Shown here: piece by piece, positions 23,401 through 35,264 of the stretch
Layout of the letters: each line of letters begins with the position of its first letter
Numbering within the stretch: position 1 is the first letter of the stretch
DNA from: Tilletiaria anomala UBC 951
Lineage: Eukaryota; Basidiomycota; Exobasidiomycetes; Georgefischeriales; Tilletiariaceae
Assembly: GCF_000711695.1 (NCBI RefSeq)
Contig: NW_013546971.1
Span: 1 to 64,000, forward strand
DNA: 64,000 nucleotides
Reading direction: 5' to 3'
Position numbers and translations under genes: made by a program
Notes under the pieces: generated by a model
What the model was told of the DNA's origin: nothing
The model's input: the letters and a program-made list of their open reading frames with translations, nothing else
Databases searched by the model: none

Positions 23401-26400
23401 CGTCGATACGAGTACAAAGGTCTGCATAAGACGTGGAAGAAAAACCTCGACAAGGCGCAGAGCTCCGGCAGCCTGACAGAGATTGTTGATGCCAAGAAGA
23501 TGATCGTGCTATACGACTCGCTCCAGCTCGCGCACAAGTGTATCCTCAACTCATTCTACGGGTACGTCATGCGCAAAGGCGCACGCTGGTACTCAATGGA
23601 GATGGGGGGCATCACGTGCTTGACCGGCGCGACGATTATCCAGATGGCCAAAGAGCTCGTCGACAACATTGGTCGCCCGCTTGAGCTCGACACGGACGGG
23701 ATCTGGTGTATGCTTCCAGGCGTCTTTCCAGAAAATTTTAGCTTCACCTGCACCAGTGGCAAAAAGTTCCAGATCTCCTACCCTTGCACCATGCTAAATT
23801 ATCTCGTCCACGAAAAGTTCACCAACCACCAGTATCACGAGCTCATTGACAAGGAGACCGGGCGCTACGAGGTGCACAGCGAAAATTCCATCTTTTTCGA
23901 GCTGGACGGACCGTACCGCGCAATGATCCTGCCGTCAAGTAAGGAGGAGGACAAGCTGTTGAAGAAGCGTTATGCCGTCTTTGAGCATGATGGCTCACTT
24001 GCAGAGCTCAAAGGCTTCGAGGTGAAGCGTCGAGGCGAGCTGCAGCTCATCAAGGACTTCCAAAAGCAGATCTTCAATAAGTTCCTCCTCGGCGACACGC
24101 TTGTCGAGTGCTACGCCGCCGTAGCCAAGGTCGCCGATCAGTGGCTTGACGTCCTCTACTCCAAGGGTGCCACACTCGACGACGATGAGTTGATCGACCT
24201 CATCGCCGAGAACAAGAGCATGTCCAAGACGCTCGCCGAGTACGGCACGCAAAAGTCTACCGCGATCACGACGGCGAAGCGACTAGCCGAGTTCCTTGGC
24301 GCGCAGATGGTCAAAGACAAGGGCCTCGCTTGCAAATTCATCGTTTCTGCCAAACCACACGGCGCTCCTGTCACCGACCGCGCTGTGCCGGTGGCCATCT
24401 TCAGCGCCGAGCACAGCGTCAAGCAGCACTATCTGCGCCGCTTCCTTAAGGACAACAGTCTCACCGACTTTGATCTGCGTAGCATCCTCGACTGGGAGTA
24501 CTACATTGATCGCTTCGGCGGCGTCATTCAGAAGCTCATCACCATCCCTGCGGCGATGCAGAAGGTGCCGAACCCGGTTCCGCGTGTCCGTCATCCTGAC
24601 TGGCTGTTCAAGCGCGTCGCCGCACGCCAGGACAAATTCAAGCAGCATTCAATCAAGGACATCTTCCAGAAGCAAGCCCTTCTTGCGCCACTGCCCAAAC
24701 AAGATGCTGGTGACAGCACAGATCAGGTGCCCGGCGAGCAAGCTGCGACCAAAGTCAACAAAATGGCCGTGCCGCCGCCACTGTCTCCTGAAGAGAAGAC
24801 ACCAGACCCCAACGCTGATTACCCGGGGTGGTTAAACGTCATGCGCAAGAAGTGGCGCGAAACTCGCAAGACGCGCAAGTTGGAACATCGCGTGGCTGGC
24901 CGCTCGGCTCTGAACAGCACGATGGGATCAATGTTTTCGCGGCAATCTGCTTCGATGGCTAACGCCAAATGGGACGTCATCTCTGTCGCTCCCGGTCTGC
25001 GTCCGGGCGACTTCAAACTGTGGATCGCCTTCGAAGGTCGCATCCAGGGACTCAAGCTTCGCGTCCCGCGACAATTCTACGTCAACTTCAAAGGTGCTCT
25101 TCAGCACTACGAACTGCCAGAGGATGTCACAGTGACGGCCATTAGCAAAACGCTACCGCGCGGCCACATCGCTCGCAATCTGATTCGCTTCACGGTGCCA
25201 GAATCGACATTCGTTGAGGAGGAGGCCTTGTTCTCATCCCTTACGAACAACCCGCACGTTGACGGCATCTTCGAGATGAACGTCCCACACCATGTGCGTG
25301 CTCTGCTCCGACTCGGCTCACACTGCATGATTAAACCAGGTCTACAAAGCAAGTTCAGCCGCGCTCTTGACCAGGGATTCGAGCTTGAAGATCTCGTCAA
25401 GGCTGAGCAGTCATCGATCAACAGGCGAAAGTACCTCAATCAAGGGCGTCTGTTCCGCTACTTTTATCTCTACCACGGCGCTACTGACAGCCGTCAATTC
25501 CTCACTCTCATCTCGCCGGACGGCCGTCTCACAGTGCATATCGTAGATAGCGCAGGTCTGCGCCAGCTTCCCCGTCTCGAGAATGTGTACGCCATCAGTG
25601 TTGCCAATGGCAAGAGCAAAGGAAGGCTGGGCCCAGGAAACGGTGCTTTCGATTACACAGACACGATCGAAGTCGACGTCAAAGTGCATAGCACGGAAGC
25701 GAGAGCGCTAAAGGCCATCGGCAGAGAACTCGCCAGCAGAAAGGGCGCAATGCAGAGTTCGACCATGCTGGCGATCTGCACCTCTCGCCCTCTTTCCTTC
25801 TACGAAGCTGGAATGGGCAGTGCGGCGATGGATCTACCCGTCATCACGGTGCCAGCGTCCCGCATGGACGATGAACTACCGGCTCTCAATTGGCAGGTCT
25901 ACTCTGCCAAACGCATGCTTGGCAACTATCTCCAGGTTTCTGCCTGGCTTGCTGGCTGGATCGACCTTGCAGAAGAGTACGACATTCCGGTGTGCAACCT
26001 GGAGAGAGATCATGCGCTTTTTGCCGCCGACATCGACTTTGCACGTGCGTTGCAAAGCCAGGACATGGTGCTCTGGTGGTCTTCAACGGACCAGCCAGAC
26101 CTCGGAGGCAGCGAAGACGACTCACATCAAGTCCAGAAATGGGACGAGCACGATCACATGGAAATCTCCAGACCGGGACTCTATTCTAACGTCGTCCTCG
26201 AAGTCTCCTTAAAGCATCTTGCGCTCGATGCCGTCCTGCAGTCAAGTAGCGTTAATGAGATGGAGGGCAGCGGTCCGGGCTCTATGGCATTCGATGCGTC
26301 CTCTCACAATTTGGATGAGTACTCGAAGGGCGTAGCGCACAGTGCATCCGCGCTGGGTGATTCCATTCTCACACCGATAGTCTTTGCAACGGTGAAGGCA

Positions 26401-27774
26401 TTGGTGCGGATGTGGTACACGAAGAAAATCAAGGCCAAGTCGGAGCACAGTGCGCATCTTGCGGACAACTTTTGGCGATGGGTCTCTTCCAAGTCGTCAG
26501 CGATGCACGAGCCAGCGATCCAGCGCTTCTTGCACGGGCTCATGCGCAAGACGCTTCTACAGATGCTGGCTGAATTCAAGCGACTTGGGTCAGACGCGGT
26601 CTATGCAAATTTTAACCGCATCTTCCTGTGCACCAACAAGCCGACTGCTGGAAGCGCTGCAGCGTATGGCCGCTATCTCATGACCGCCGTGGGTGGCTGC
26701 GAGTTGTTCAAGCATGTCGCGCTTGAGATTGTCAATCCGTGGGAGTACCTACTGTGGATGGACCCTGCGAATTTCGGTGGTGTCATCTGCCAGGATCCCT
26801 TTGCTGCTCAACCAAGCACTTCTTTCACCGTGGAGATGAACTGGAATATCGAGACTTTCCTGCCGCCGGCCGTTCAGCAGCGCTTTGCAAGCGCTATCGG
26901 AGGCTTCATTCACAACCTCTACGAGGCCAAACGCGAAGGTGCTGCGCTCTTGGAGCGCACGCCGCTTCGTGCCGCCCAACCAGTGAAGGATATCTCGACC
27001 GCTACAGCCAAATGGCCTGTCTCCCGCGGCGCGCTCGAGGAGAGCTACAGTGAGAAACGTCTCAAGCACATGCGCGACACAGTCAACCATCGGATGACGC
27101 GCCGATTACTGCGAAACGTGTCTGACATCCAGAATGGTGTTGCTGCAGCACTCGCTGCGGGCGACCCTGAGGAGCAAGGGGAATACGCCTTCCCAGAGCT
27201 GCCTGGCTCTCACCTCCGACTCCGAAATCCAGCAATTGAATTTATCAAGAGCGTCTGCGCAGCTTTGAGTCTTGCATCTGAAGTCTCAGCTGAAGTGCAG
27301 GTCTGCAAGCGCAACCTCCTCGAGTACATTGGCATTCGAGAATTCTCGCCTGAAGCTCATTGGGCCAACCCCTGCGAGCCATTCCGACTGCACCTTGTCT
27401 TTTGCAATTTTTGCAGCGAAAGTCGGGACTTTGACCTGTGCAGGGACCCAGATCTTACCCTGGCAGGAACGAGGCATCAATGGCGATGCCCCAATTGCAA
27501 GTACCCCTACGATCGCACCGCGATTGAGGAGCGCCTCGTTGCCATTGCACAAACGTACGTCGAGAACTATACGCTTCAAGACTTGAGATGCAACAAGTGC
27601 AGCAAAGTCCGCGCCGACAATCTGGCCAAGCAATGTAATTGCTCCGGCTCTTGGGGGCTCACGATCAGTAGGATGCAGACGTTGCGCAGGCTCAAGAGCC
27701 TCAGGAGCATTGCGGCTTTCCATTCCCAGCCTTATCTCCAAGAGGCAATCGATGACATGCTGGTATGCACATGA
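20476..27774 (+). CDS. POL2: DNA polymerase epsilon catalytic subunit
   Basis: Five exons (20476-21493, 21579-22089, 22171-22462, 22559-22744, 22819-27774) splice in phase to about 2320 aa, close to the usual 2200-2290. The start [13 protein letters not shown] precedes an RG-rich leader. The exonuclease shows Exo I FDIETT (D375, E377) and Exo [12 protein letters not shown]. The B-family polymerase shows motif [19 protein letters not shown] and motif C ELDTDGIW. The leading-strand signature around [22 protein letters not shown] is rejoined by splicing. The inactive C-terminal polymerase-like half is full length, and the tail keeps two cysteine modules, CNFC with CPNC and CNKC with CNC. Those bind metal and the B subunit Dpb2. 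It acts in the nucleus as leading-strand replicase. All catalytic residues look intact. Confidence 0.98.
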
Positions 27775-27817
27775 CAGTACACATTCACTCTGTATTATAC
27801 ACACGGGCATTGGTTGA

Positions 27818-29215
27818 TTACAAGTCCATTCCAGCTGCGGCCTGTGCAAGCTCCTCATCGCGCTCCCTCAACGTCTCATCACAGATTCGCCAGTATGTGA
27901 AAGGCACGCTAGGTGAGGAAAGCTCGTGCTGTGTGTCTGTCCAAATGCCGAAAATGGACGCACGGGTGCCAGGCGGGCAGCTTGAGCATCACTCATAATC
28001 CATCGGTCAAATCCTTCCCAGGTGTACATAATATTCCATTGGATTGCGCAAATGCGGAACTCGGACAGCGTAGTACCGCCCTCGAAAATGGGCCGTCCAA
28101 AGCCGTACATCGTGGCGCCACTGGTAGGCTCGGGTCCTTCTCGAACGCAAAGTGAACACCACGAAAGTAGAGGGTCGGATAGCGCGGATCGTCCTCTTCG
28201 TGCTCCGCATGAACGTCTTAGTAATGTATCGGCGCCTCTTCCTGCGGAATATTCTCGGCTTTGATTTGCAGTAGGTCGCCAACGGCTTCTTGGTGCCTGA
28301 AGAGTGCCGGAGGATACAACCCTTCGACAGCAAGTGGATCATAGTTCTCCGGTTCGACCCAGTAGACGCGGTGCGTTCCCATCAATGTTTGACTTTCGAG
28401 CTTTGAAGCTGAGGTAGCAACGGTCTGTAGTTTACCCCAACCGGCCAGCAAGCGATCATGTTTGTGACCGATGCGCCTCGCCAAAATAACTTACGGTTCA
28501 AAAAAAAAGTACGTGCTCAAGTATGCTCCCTCGAATCTGGCCCAGTCGTGCTGTTTGAACTCGTTTTTGACTTTAGGCTGTAGATCGTTCGAATCGAGCT
28601 CCTGACCGCGGCGCATGTCCCATCCGAACAGGAAGATCTGGCCGATCGCACGATGCTCCTCCCATTGTTCATCCGTCTTATTCGGTTTGCGAGGGACCCT
28701 GAAGTAACTTCACCAAGCGTCATTATCCCTGAAAGCGAGTAGGTTGCTGTGCACGGCGACCTGGATCTCCTTCAGGATTCGCCAGTTTAGCGCAACGCGG
28801 AAGAGCACGATGCCTGCGCCTTAGAGCGGTTGTTGTCGTAGCAGGGCACGCTTCTGTGGGCGAACGAGGGAGCCAACGTAGTCGTCGACGTGCAGAATGG
28901 CGCGCGGAGAGATGACGTCTTCGCGGTCCTCATCATCGTTTAAATCGGACCCGGAATCCATAACTCCTTTTTGTAGGAAGAAGTCTGGCGGCCCTGCAGG
29001 GATAAAGTGGAGATCATCTTCGCCATCCTCGCCATCATCATACCCATCGTCGTTGTCAAGGTTACCCAGGGGTTGATTAAACATATGCGCGGCGAATTCG
29101 CGGGCAGAAGTCAATGCTTCTTAGTCGAGTTCGCCGGCGTCCTTGTCACTGTACGCTTCATTCTCGGTAATAACAAAGCTGTCTGTGATGGCCATGACCT
29201 CCACACCTTTCTCAA
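27818..29215 (-). pseudogene. Decayed F-box-like fungal protein gene
   Basis: Read on the minus strand, a long colinear protein-like sequence continues across several in-frame stops and at least two frame changes. In order it shows VMAITDSFVITENEAYSD, FNQPLGNLDNDDGYDDGED, AILHVDDYVGSLVRPQ, EEHRAIGQIFLFGWDMRRGQ, THRVYWVEPENYDPLAVEG, DDPRYPTLYFRGVHF, FRICAIQWNIMYTWEGFDRW and finally GIWTDTQHELSSPS ending with TAA at 27820-27818. The ending resembles the C-terminal region of a family of fungal F-box proteins (W-x-x-x-x-GVWTD-x-x-x-x-x-SP pattern). The repeated stops interrupt conserved-looking text and not intron-like sequence, so I call it a pseudogene. The F-box itself was not found. Family assignment is tentative. 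Confidence 0.45.
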
Positions 29216-32200
29216 CACCTGTAGGATGCGTATGTGCGTCCTGGCCATGTCACGCTTCCGCCCTCGGACAATGCGTCGACATGGATGCCGCTCACAGGTG
29301 CAATTCCGCTGAAGGCATGGACGCTGATACCGGTGCCGGTGCCGCGATAGGGCAGTGCTATCGAAAGTGGCGAAGTTGCAGCCCTGTCAAAGAGATCTGG
29401 AAAGCTGGCCTCATATAGGGCCCCTTGGTGTGCTTTGAAAGACCCGCAGGAGTTTTGCAAGCCGGTCCTGCGGCCATCATAGAAGAATTCTCTTGCACAA
29501 GCGCACAGTGCGCAGCCTTTTGCCAAGCTGCTTTGCAGCATCAGACGCGCGGTGAAGTCATTGTCTTCGCGAAAAAAAAATGACTAAACAGGGTGGCAGC
29601 AGTGGAGAGGAAGTGGTACGTTGCGGTTCGAAGCTCCTGACAATTCAGAATGACGAGGCGTATGAAGGATCAGAGCGGCGCTCGGGGACAGTAGAGGCCG
29701 CCGTCGACGGTCTCCTCCACCAAGAGATACGGGTTATATACGCCCGCCAGCCGACCTGAGGCATCACTGATTGGGCCGGTTAGGGCTGCCTAATGTGGCG
29801 CACATCGTGGAAATTGCGCGGGTCCTGCATGGCCTGAACGTGCGCAGGGAGGTCGTGCGGTGTTTTGCGATCTCGAAAGAGATGCTTGATCATCACTTTT
29901 ATATCACTAGACGGTGGGGACGGTGGCCATGTTGCGACATTGACATCGGACGCAGTAGCAGCAACGGCGGCGGCGGCAGGACCTTGAGCGTGTTACGCGA
30001 GCTGTACCGAATTTGTTGCCTTAGCGATTAGTTACATCGCTGACGGGATCGCCGCAAGCTACAGGCGGCTGGAATGTCGTATGAGCGAAGCATGTGCGGC
30101 GTTGCCAGCTTTCGTGCGGGGGCTGCCGGTGGCAGACACTGAAACGGAATCGCGAGCATGCTTGCATTGCCTCGACGAAGGACTCGCACCTGCGTGTAGC
30201 GGTTCGCTAATTTCTTATATATTGCCTCTTGCCGTGGGCTTCCCTGCGCCTTCTGCACCACTGGCGACGTCGGCTGCACCCTCGCGCGGCAGCGCCGATG
30301 AGCTCGGCGTACCTGCCTGTACAGCCCGATCCTCTCCGTTTCTACTCGCCGGCTGCAGGCATTCCAATTGCGTTGTATCCGCAGGCCTGGACGAAGAGGA
30401 AGCTCCGAAGCGGGCCTGCTGCCAGAGAACCAGGTCCTCTAATTGTTACAGGTACAGTGCAAACGCCGCGCCATGTCCAGTAGCGGAGAGCAGGTAGCCT
30501 TTCCGTCTTCGACGGTCGCCGCTGGTGCTGTGGGACGCCGGCTTCGATCATGCAGAGGCAGATGTGCTTCCCCGTGCGAAGAAGAGGAGAGAGGTGCGTG
30601 TGCATGCGCACGTGTGAGGCCTGGCGGGAAGGCGGCTCGCCTTCGTCTCGAAAGGCATGGCGCAAGGTATGCGCGTTCAGATTGTTGAGGCTTGTAGGCC
30701 CATCCGATGCAATCGTTGAAAGTTGCGATTCACTTGCTATATATCCCTGCAAAGCAGACACTGACGTCCGCTTTGAGGCGTGATTCGACAAGTCGGCCGC
30801 ATCCGCAGAGGCTGTTACATTCGGCGCAAACAGTGGTCTTCGGTAATTGAGGAGATCGAGAAATGCTTGCAACACCTCTAACGTTCGTTCGAGCTGCGCC
30901 GTCGTAAAAGCAGGAGAATAGGATACCAGAGGTGTCTTCAAAGATGGCGCCCAGTGTGTGTCGGCCGTACTACTCTACTCGCGTCATCACAAGTCAAGCT
31001 TCTCCATGACTCGTCTAGCTCACTCGCAGCAAGCCAATTAGCACCATGGCCGCTACTATGCCTGGGTACACTTGGACTGCTGCTAGGCCCTTCGGCCTAG
31101 ATGGCCTTGCATTTGTCCTTTCTACGGGGACTTACGATGCTCAACAGCTCCGGTACCGGCACGTCCTTCCTCGACGACCGTGCTTCCATCGCTCTCATCG
31201 TCCAGTACGATCGTCCTGACTGAGGCATTTCTCTGCTTGCCTTTTTCTTTTGAGTTTCCGTTCCCAGCACCTTTGTGTTTGCTTCCTTTTCCCTATCTCC
31301 AGCTCTTTGCAACACGCTGAAGTTCCCGGCATTGGCTTTGCACGAGCTCGAAGTGCTCGGCCGCACTTTTGGACCCGTATGCGCTAGGAGTATGCAATGA
31401 TGGCATGGTCGACATATGCGTCTGCAACGATGCGGGCCTCCGTTCATCCTCTTGGCTGGAGAATGCTAGTCGCGATAGAGTGATACGGAAGATTTCTCGG
31501 GCAGGCGCGATAGTGTGGCCAGCAAGTGGGCCGCGGCTGTCGAACTCGCGCCTATGAATGCCTCAGCGGTATTCTTTGTCTCTGCGGTCATCACCTGCAT
31601 AGGCAACTGCCTTGACCAGGGCGTTCGTCGCAGCTGAATGAGAAAATAATAAACGAGTGCATACGAATCCTTGCAAATTGAGCGCAAAGTGATGCAAGGA
31701 CAGCACTTGCAGGTAGAGCAGCGCTTCGAAAATCAGCTCGGCAGACAGGGACTATAGTCATTCGTTTGGACCGGCTGTGGATGATCTTTTGGCATCATTT
31801 CGTTCTTCGTTTCTTCTTTGCATTGGACAGGAGGGGTGCTGTGTGGCTACAAACGGGAGGGTTTCGAACGCTGGACGACCGTTTGGGCGATCCAATGGTG
31901 GCGTCAAGTAGCGAGCGCACGAGCGGTGCGTCGTCCGTGGAGGGGAGATCGTAGACGTTTGAATGGGCGCGCTGTGCGCCATGATTTGGATCCCGAATAG
32001 GAAAGCAGCGATCGCCTGAGCGGAGGGCATCAACCTGCTTGGACCACGACAAGCTGCACATCTCGATTAGCCGTCACCGCGGTGGCTCGATGGGCGAATG
32101 GCACCAATGATCTCCATGACCAATCCAATCGCCGGCGAAGATTGTGTCAACTTCCAGCCGCTACTCTAACCATTAACCAAATCTCCGTCGGGTAAGCCGA

Positions 32201-32387
32201 AGTAGGGTTGTACAAGAACCACTTCCAAACAAACCGCCTCGAACTCGTAAATCGCATGTGCATCGAATACGATGGACGTCCTGACGGAAGTCCAACGGTT
32301 AATGGACGAGATGGCAGCGATCTCGATCAATCTGGGCGACGAGAGCTTGGTACGAGAAAGATAGCGTTCAACAATGCGATTCGCGAA
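29216..32387. other. Unresolved stretch with possible minus-strand remnants
   Basis: No gene can be modelled with confidence. On the minus strand, protein-like readings occur at 31660-31100 (EFDSRGPLAGHTIAPAREIF, then RTIVLDDESDGSTVVEEGR followed by a GTAAGT donor) and at 30941-30342 (LERTLEVLQAFLDLLNYRRP). They fall in different frames with a stop in between, so they may be parts of one multi-exon or degenerate gene. On the plus strand a reading near 30299-30480 (SSAYLPVQPDPLRFYSPAAG) competes with it. None is recognised. Confidence 0.3.
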
Positions 32388-33502
32388 ATGAAATGGACCA
32401 GCGCCATTTGCAGCGCTGGCAAAAAGTTACGGGCTGCGTCTCCGTCGTCGGCGAGGTGTGAGTGCCTCCTGGGTTCACACTCGCTGGCCTTTTGTAACCG
32501 CATACGTGCTCTCGTCTTACACGCAAATCGCATTGATCTGTGCCAGATCTTCAGAGACAAAAAAGTGATCCAGTAGGTCGCTTTGAACGTGATCCACTTC
32601 AAGGCCGATTGGCTAGTCACGTCTGATGTGCTAATCCATATTATGTCCCCAAGTTCGTCAAAGGCCGGAAATCGGCACCCGCATTAGGCAATGCATTGCA
32701 GGACGGCCCCTATCGCTCGCGGTCGGCATTCAAACTTCTGCAATTGAACGAGCGTTTCAACATTTTGCAAGCCTCATCTGAGGCAAAAGCGGGAAGGCCA
32801 CGCGTCATTGTAGACCTTGGCGCCGCGCCGGGAGGATGGACTCAAGTTGCCGTGCAGGCGTGTGCCACTACCGCTAGGCCTCCTTCAAAGAGCACACTGT
32901 CGCCATGCAGGTTATTCGCGCTGGACATCCTGCCCATGGACCCTATACAGGGCGCCACGGTGCTTCAGGGTGACTTTTTGGATTCAAAAGTGCAGGACGA
33001 GTTACGACGGCAGGTATTAGCAGCATCCTCCACATCACTGCCCCTGGGAGAGAAGGAAAACAGTGCAGAGGGTGCAGGGTGTGATGGGTTTGTCGACGTT
33101 GTGCTGAGCGACATGATGGGTGAGTACTAACAATTCGATGATTCCCAACGGGTGCATTTCAAGACAGAGTGTTCTCATTTTACACCTACTCAATTCGTAC
33201 GCACGGCTCACCCACTACATCCATCTTGTTCTTCAGCCAATACGACAGGCAATCCGATCCGCGACACGGTGCTATCGCTCGATTTGGTGACAGCAGCCTT
33301 CCAATTTGCCAGCTCGACGCTCTCGCGACAACCCAGCTCCTGGTTTGTGAGCAAGGTTTTCCCTTCGGCCGACTCGGATGAGTTTCTGCGCCTCACGTTG
33401 AAGCAGCGCTTCGACCATGTCAGCATCGTCAAGGACAAGATCACCGCTAGTCGGAAAGAGAGCAGAGAGGTGTTTTGGGTTGCGAAGGGCTTTAGAGGGT
33501 AG
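32388..33502 (+). CDS. MRM2: Mitochondrial 21S rRNA 2'-O-methyltransferase (FtsJ/RrmJ family)
   Basis: Four exons: 32388-32457, 32547-32572 (only 26 nt), 32654-33119 and 33237-33502, all in phase, giving about 275 aa. The short N-terminus [17 protein letters not shown] suits mitochondrial import. Splicing rebuilds the family motif [15 protein letters not shown], then [16 protein letters not shown] with the catalytic K. The SAM-binding motif is [14 protein letters not shown], followed by ALDILPMDP, the second catalytic acidic segment [16 protein letters not shown], and a late [13 protein letters not shown] with the third catalytic lysine. RrmJ/MRM2 methylates a uridine ribose in the peptidyl-transferase centre of large-subunit rRNA. 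The targeting sequence and domain order favour the mitochondrial MRM2 over nuclear FtsJ paralogues. It is convergent with BUD32. Confidence 0.88.
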
Positions 33503-33608
33503 GTCCTAAATACACACGACCCGTCGACGCTCTTCGCAAAGTAGGCATTCATATATCATTGCTGCAGTCAGTAAAAGGATGAAAGGAGAATTACAATGAC
33601 ATTGCGTG

Positions 33609-34747
33609 CTACCCAACCATGCTCCGTTTCCTACCTCGTAATCGTACCTCGTCCAGCTTTCGCCGCACATCGATCCAATGTGCAACTCCGCCTTTGGGAA
33701 CTCTTTCGCCTTTCATCCTGCGCTCGAGCTGGGCAAAGTATACGTCCAGGATGCGCGTGAAAAGGTGCCCACTGGCCGGGTGCGTCGATGCAAACGCGCG
33801 CTCGAGCACGTACAGGTCGACGGCCTTGTCTTCCGCTAATGTCGAAACGGACGAGAGCCCGAAGTCGATGAGCACGACTTGTGCTGCTTGTGCTGATTGG
33901 CTGTCGCTTTCACCATCCGTCGAAAGCGTGAGAAAGGCCCGCGTCAGGTCTTGCACGTCCGAGCTGTCCGCTTTCGCTTTACCCTTTGCTTGGGCGATGT
34001 GTGTGTGAGGACATGGTCGAAGCATCAGGTTGCTGGTCGTCAGATCACCGTGTATGACGTGGATGGAGTGCATGTGTGCAATCTGCGCGCCAATCAGGTC
34101 CATCAGACGGACTGCTCGCCCGGGTAAAAGAACATGTTAGTACAAGGTGCACCATCCGGCAAGGGGATAAGACACTCACGTTGGTCATCCCCACTCAGCA
34201 CAGCCTGCCCATCTTCCTCCTCCTCCCCTTCAGCCCCCTCTGCCTCTCCCGACTCGGGTCCAGCTGCAGCCTCGTCGTCTCCCTCGGCTCCCCCTCCAAG
34301 CCACTCGCGCACGCTCCTGCCGGCGATCCATTCAAGACCGAGCACGCCGCTCTTCTCGTCGACGCAGCGCACGGCGGGCACAGCAACGCCGGCCTTGGCG
34401 CAGCGCAGGAGCGCGCGCGCCTCCATCGCCGTGCGCTGCGCGGTGATGGTGGCGGAGAGCGTCGGATGACGGTAGGTTTTGGGGAAGCGGTACTTGAGCA
34501 GGACGCGTCCACTGCCTGCTTCACCTGGCGGAGCACCTGCATGTTCGGTGGAGGCGCCAGCATCGAGATACGTCACAGCGCTCGGACGCGTGGGGACCGC
34601 TTCGAGCACACTGAAGACCTTGGCCTCTGCGCCCTGCTTGAGCAGCCGGCTGCGACGCCCATCCGCCAGCATAGCGAGGAGCGGCGCTGGTCCTGAGGGG
34701 AGAGGCGCCGCCGCTGCTGCAGGCACCAGTGGCATTGTAGTGGCCAT
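33609..34747 (-). CDS. BUD32: KEOPS/EKC complex kinase Bud32 (PRPK)
   Basis: Two exons (34747-34180, 34111-33609) around a 68-bp intron give about 356 aa. The small RIO-like kinase fold shows LLKQGAEAKVF at the glycine-loop position, LLKYRFPKTYRHP, the hallmark HGDLTTSNLMLR catalytic loop (H210-G211-D212) and IDFGLSS (D272-F273-G274). It ends RLRGRKRSMVG, the basic C-terminal tail typical of the family. Bud32 is the ATPase/kinase of the KEOPS complex that makes t6A on tRNAs reading ANN codons, and it also affects telomeres and transcription. The protein is longer than yeast Bud32 (261 aa) because of an acidic Glu-rich insert before the intron and a second insert between the catalytic loop and DFG. 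Confidence 0.92.
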
Positions 34748-35264
34748 CGTCACTTAGCTTGCAGACCACAGGCAGCGGAAAAGAGCGAGCATGCCGGTCC
34801 GGCGGTTGCGAGCAGATGAGGCCGCACGGAAACGATAACAGAACGCGCCTCATGGCCTAATTCTCAGCAACGGGTTCTGACAACGCTGTTCAATTTTGTC
34901 GGCGTCTTTTTTCCTAATTGCTCTCTCATCGGCGTCTTTTCTCAGCCAAAACAAACTCAACAAAAAAGAATGAAGCCTTGAAATCTCAATGTGCCAGCCT
35001 GCTGCCTGAACTGGGCATGAACAACCACTACAACTCGCCGGCGGCTGGTATCCCAGCCTGCACGCGTGTACGCCCCGCGCGAGAAACTCGAGGGGAGCGG
35101 AGCAGGGCGTCTGTGCCTTCTTGCCATCCATCCGATCTGATCCCGTCCCACGGAGCATCTTCCTAGCCACGCGTGCCGCAGTCTCGCTTCCGAGTCTCAT
35201 TTGCAGAGTATGGTCTACATGCGCAAACGCACTAGCCTTATGCGCTTCGGCGACGGCACAGCGA
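34748..35264. other. Intergenic region between BUD32 and calmodulin
   Basis: About 0.5 kb with no supported gene. Being upstream of BUD32 and downstream of calmodulin, both on the minus strand, it should hold the BUD32 promoter and the calmodulin 3' UTR. A short near-direct repeat, cggcgtcttttt and cggcgtcttttc, lies at 34899 and 34930. Confidence 0.5.
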
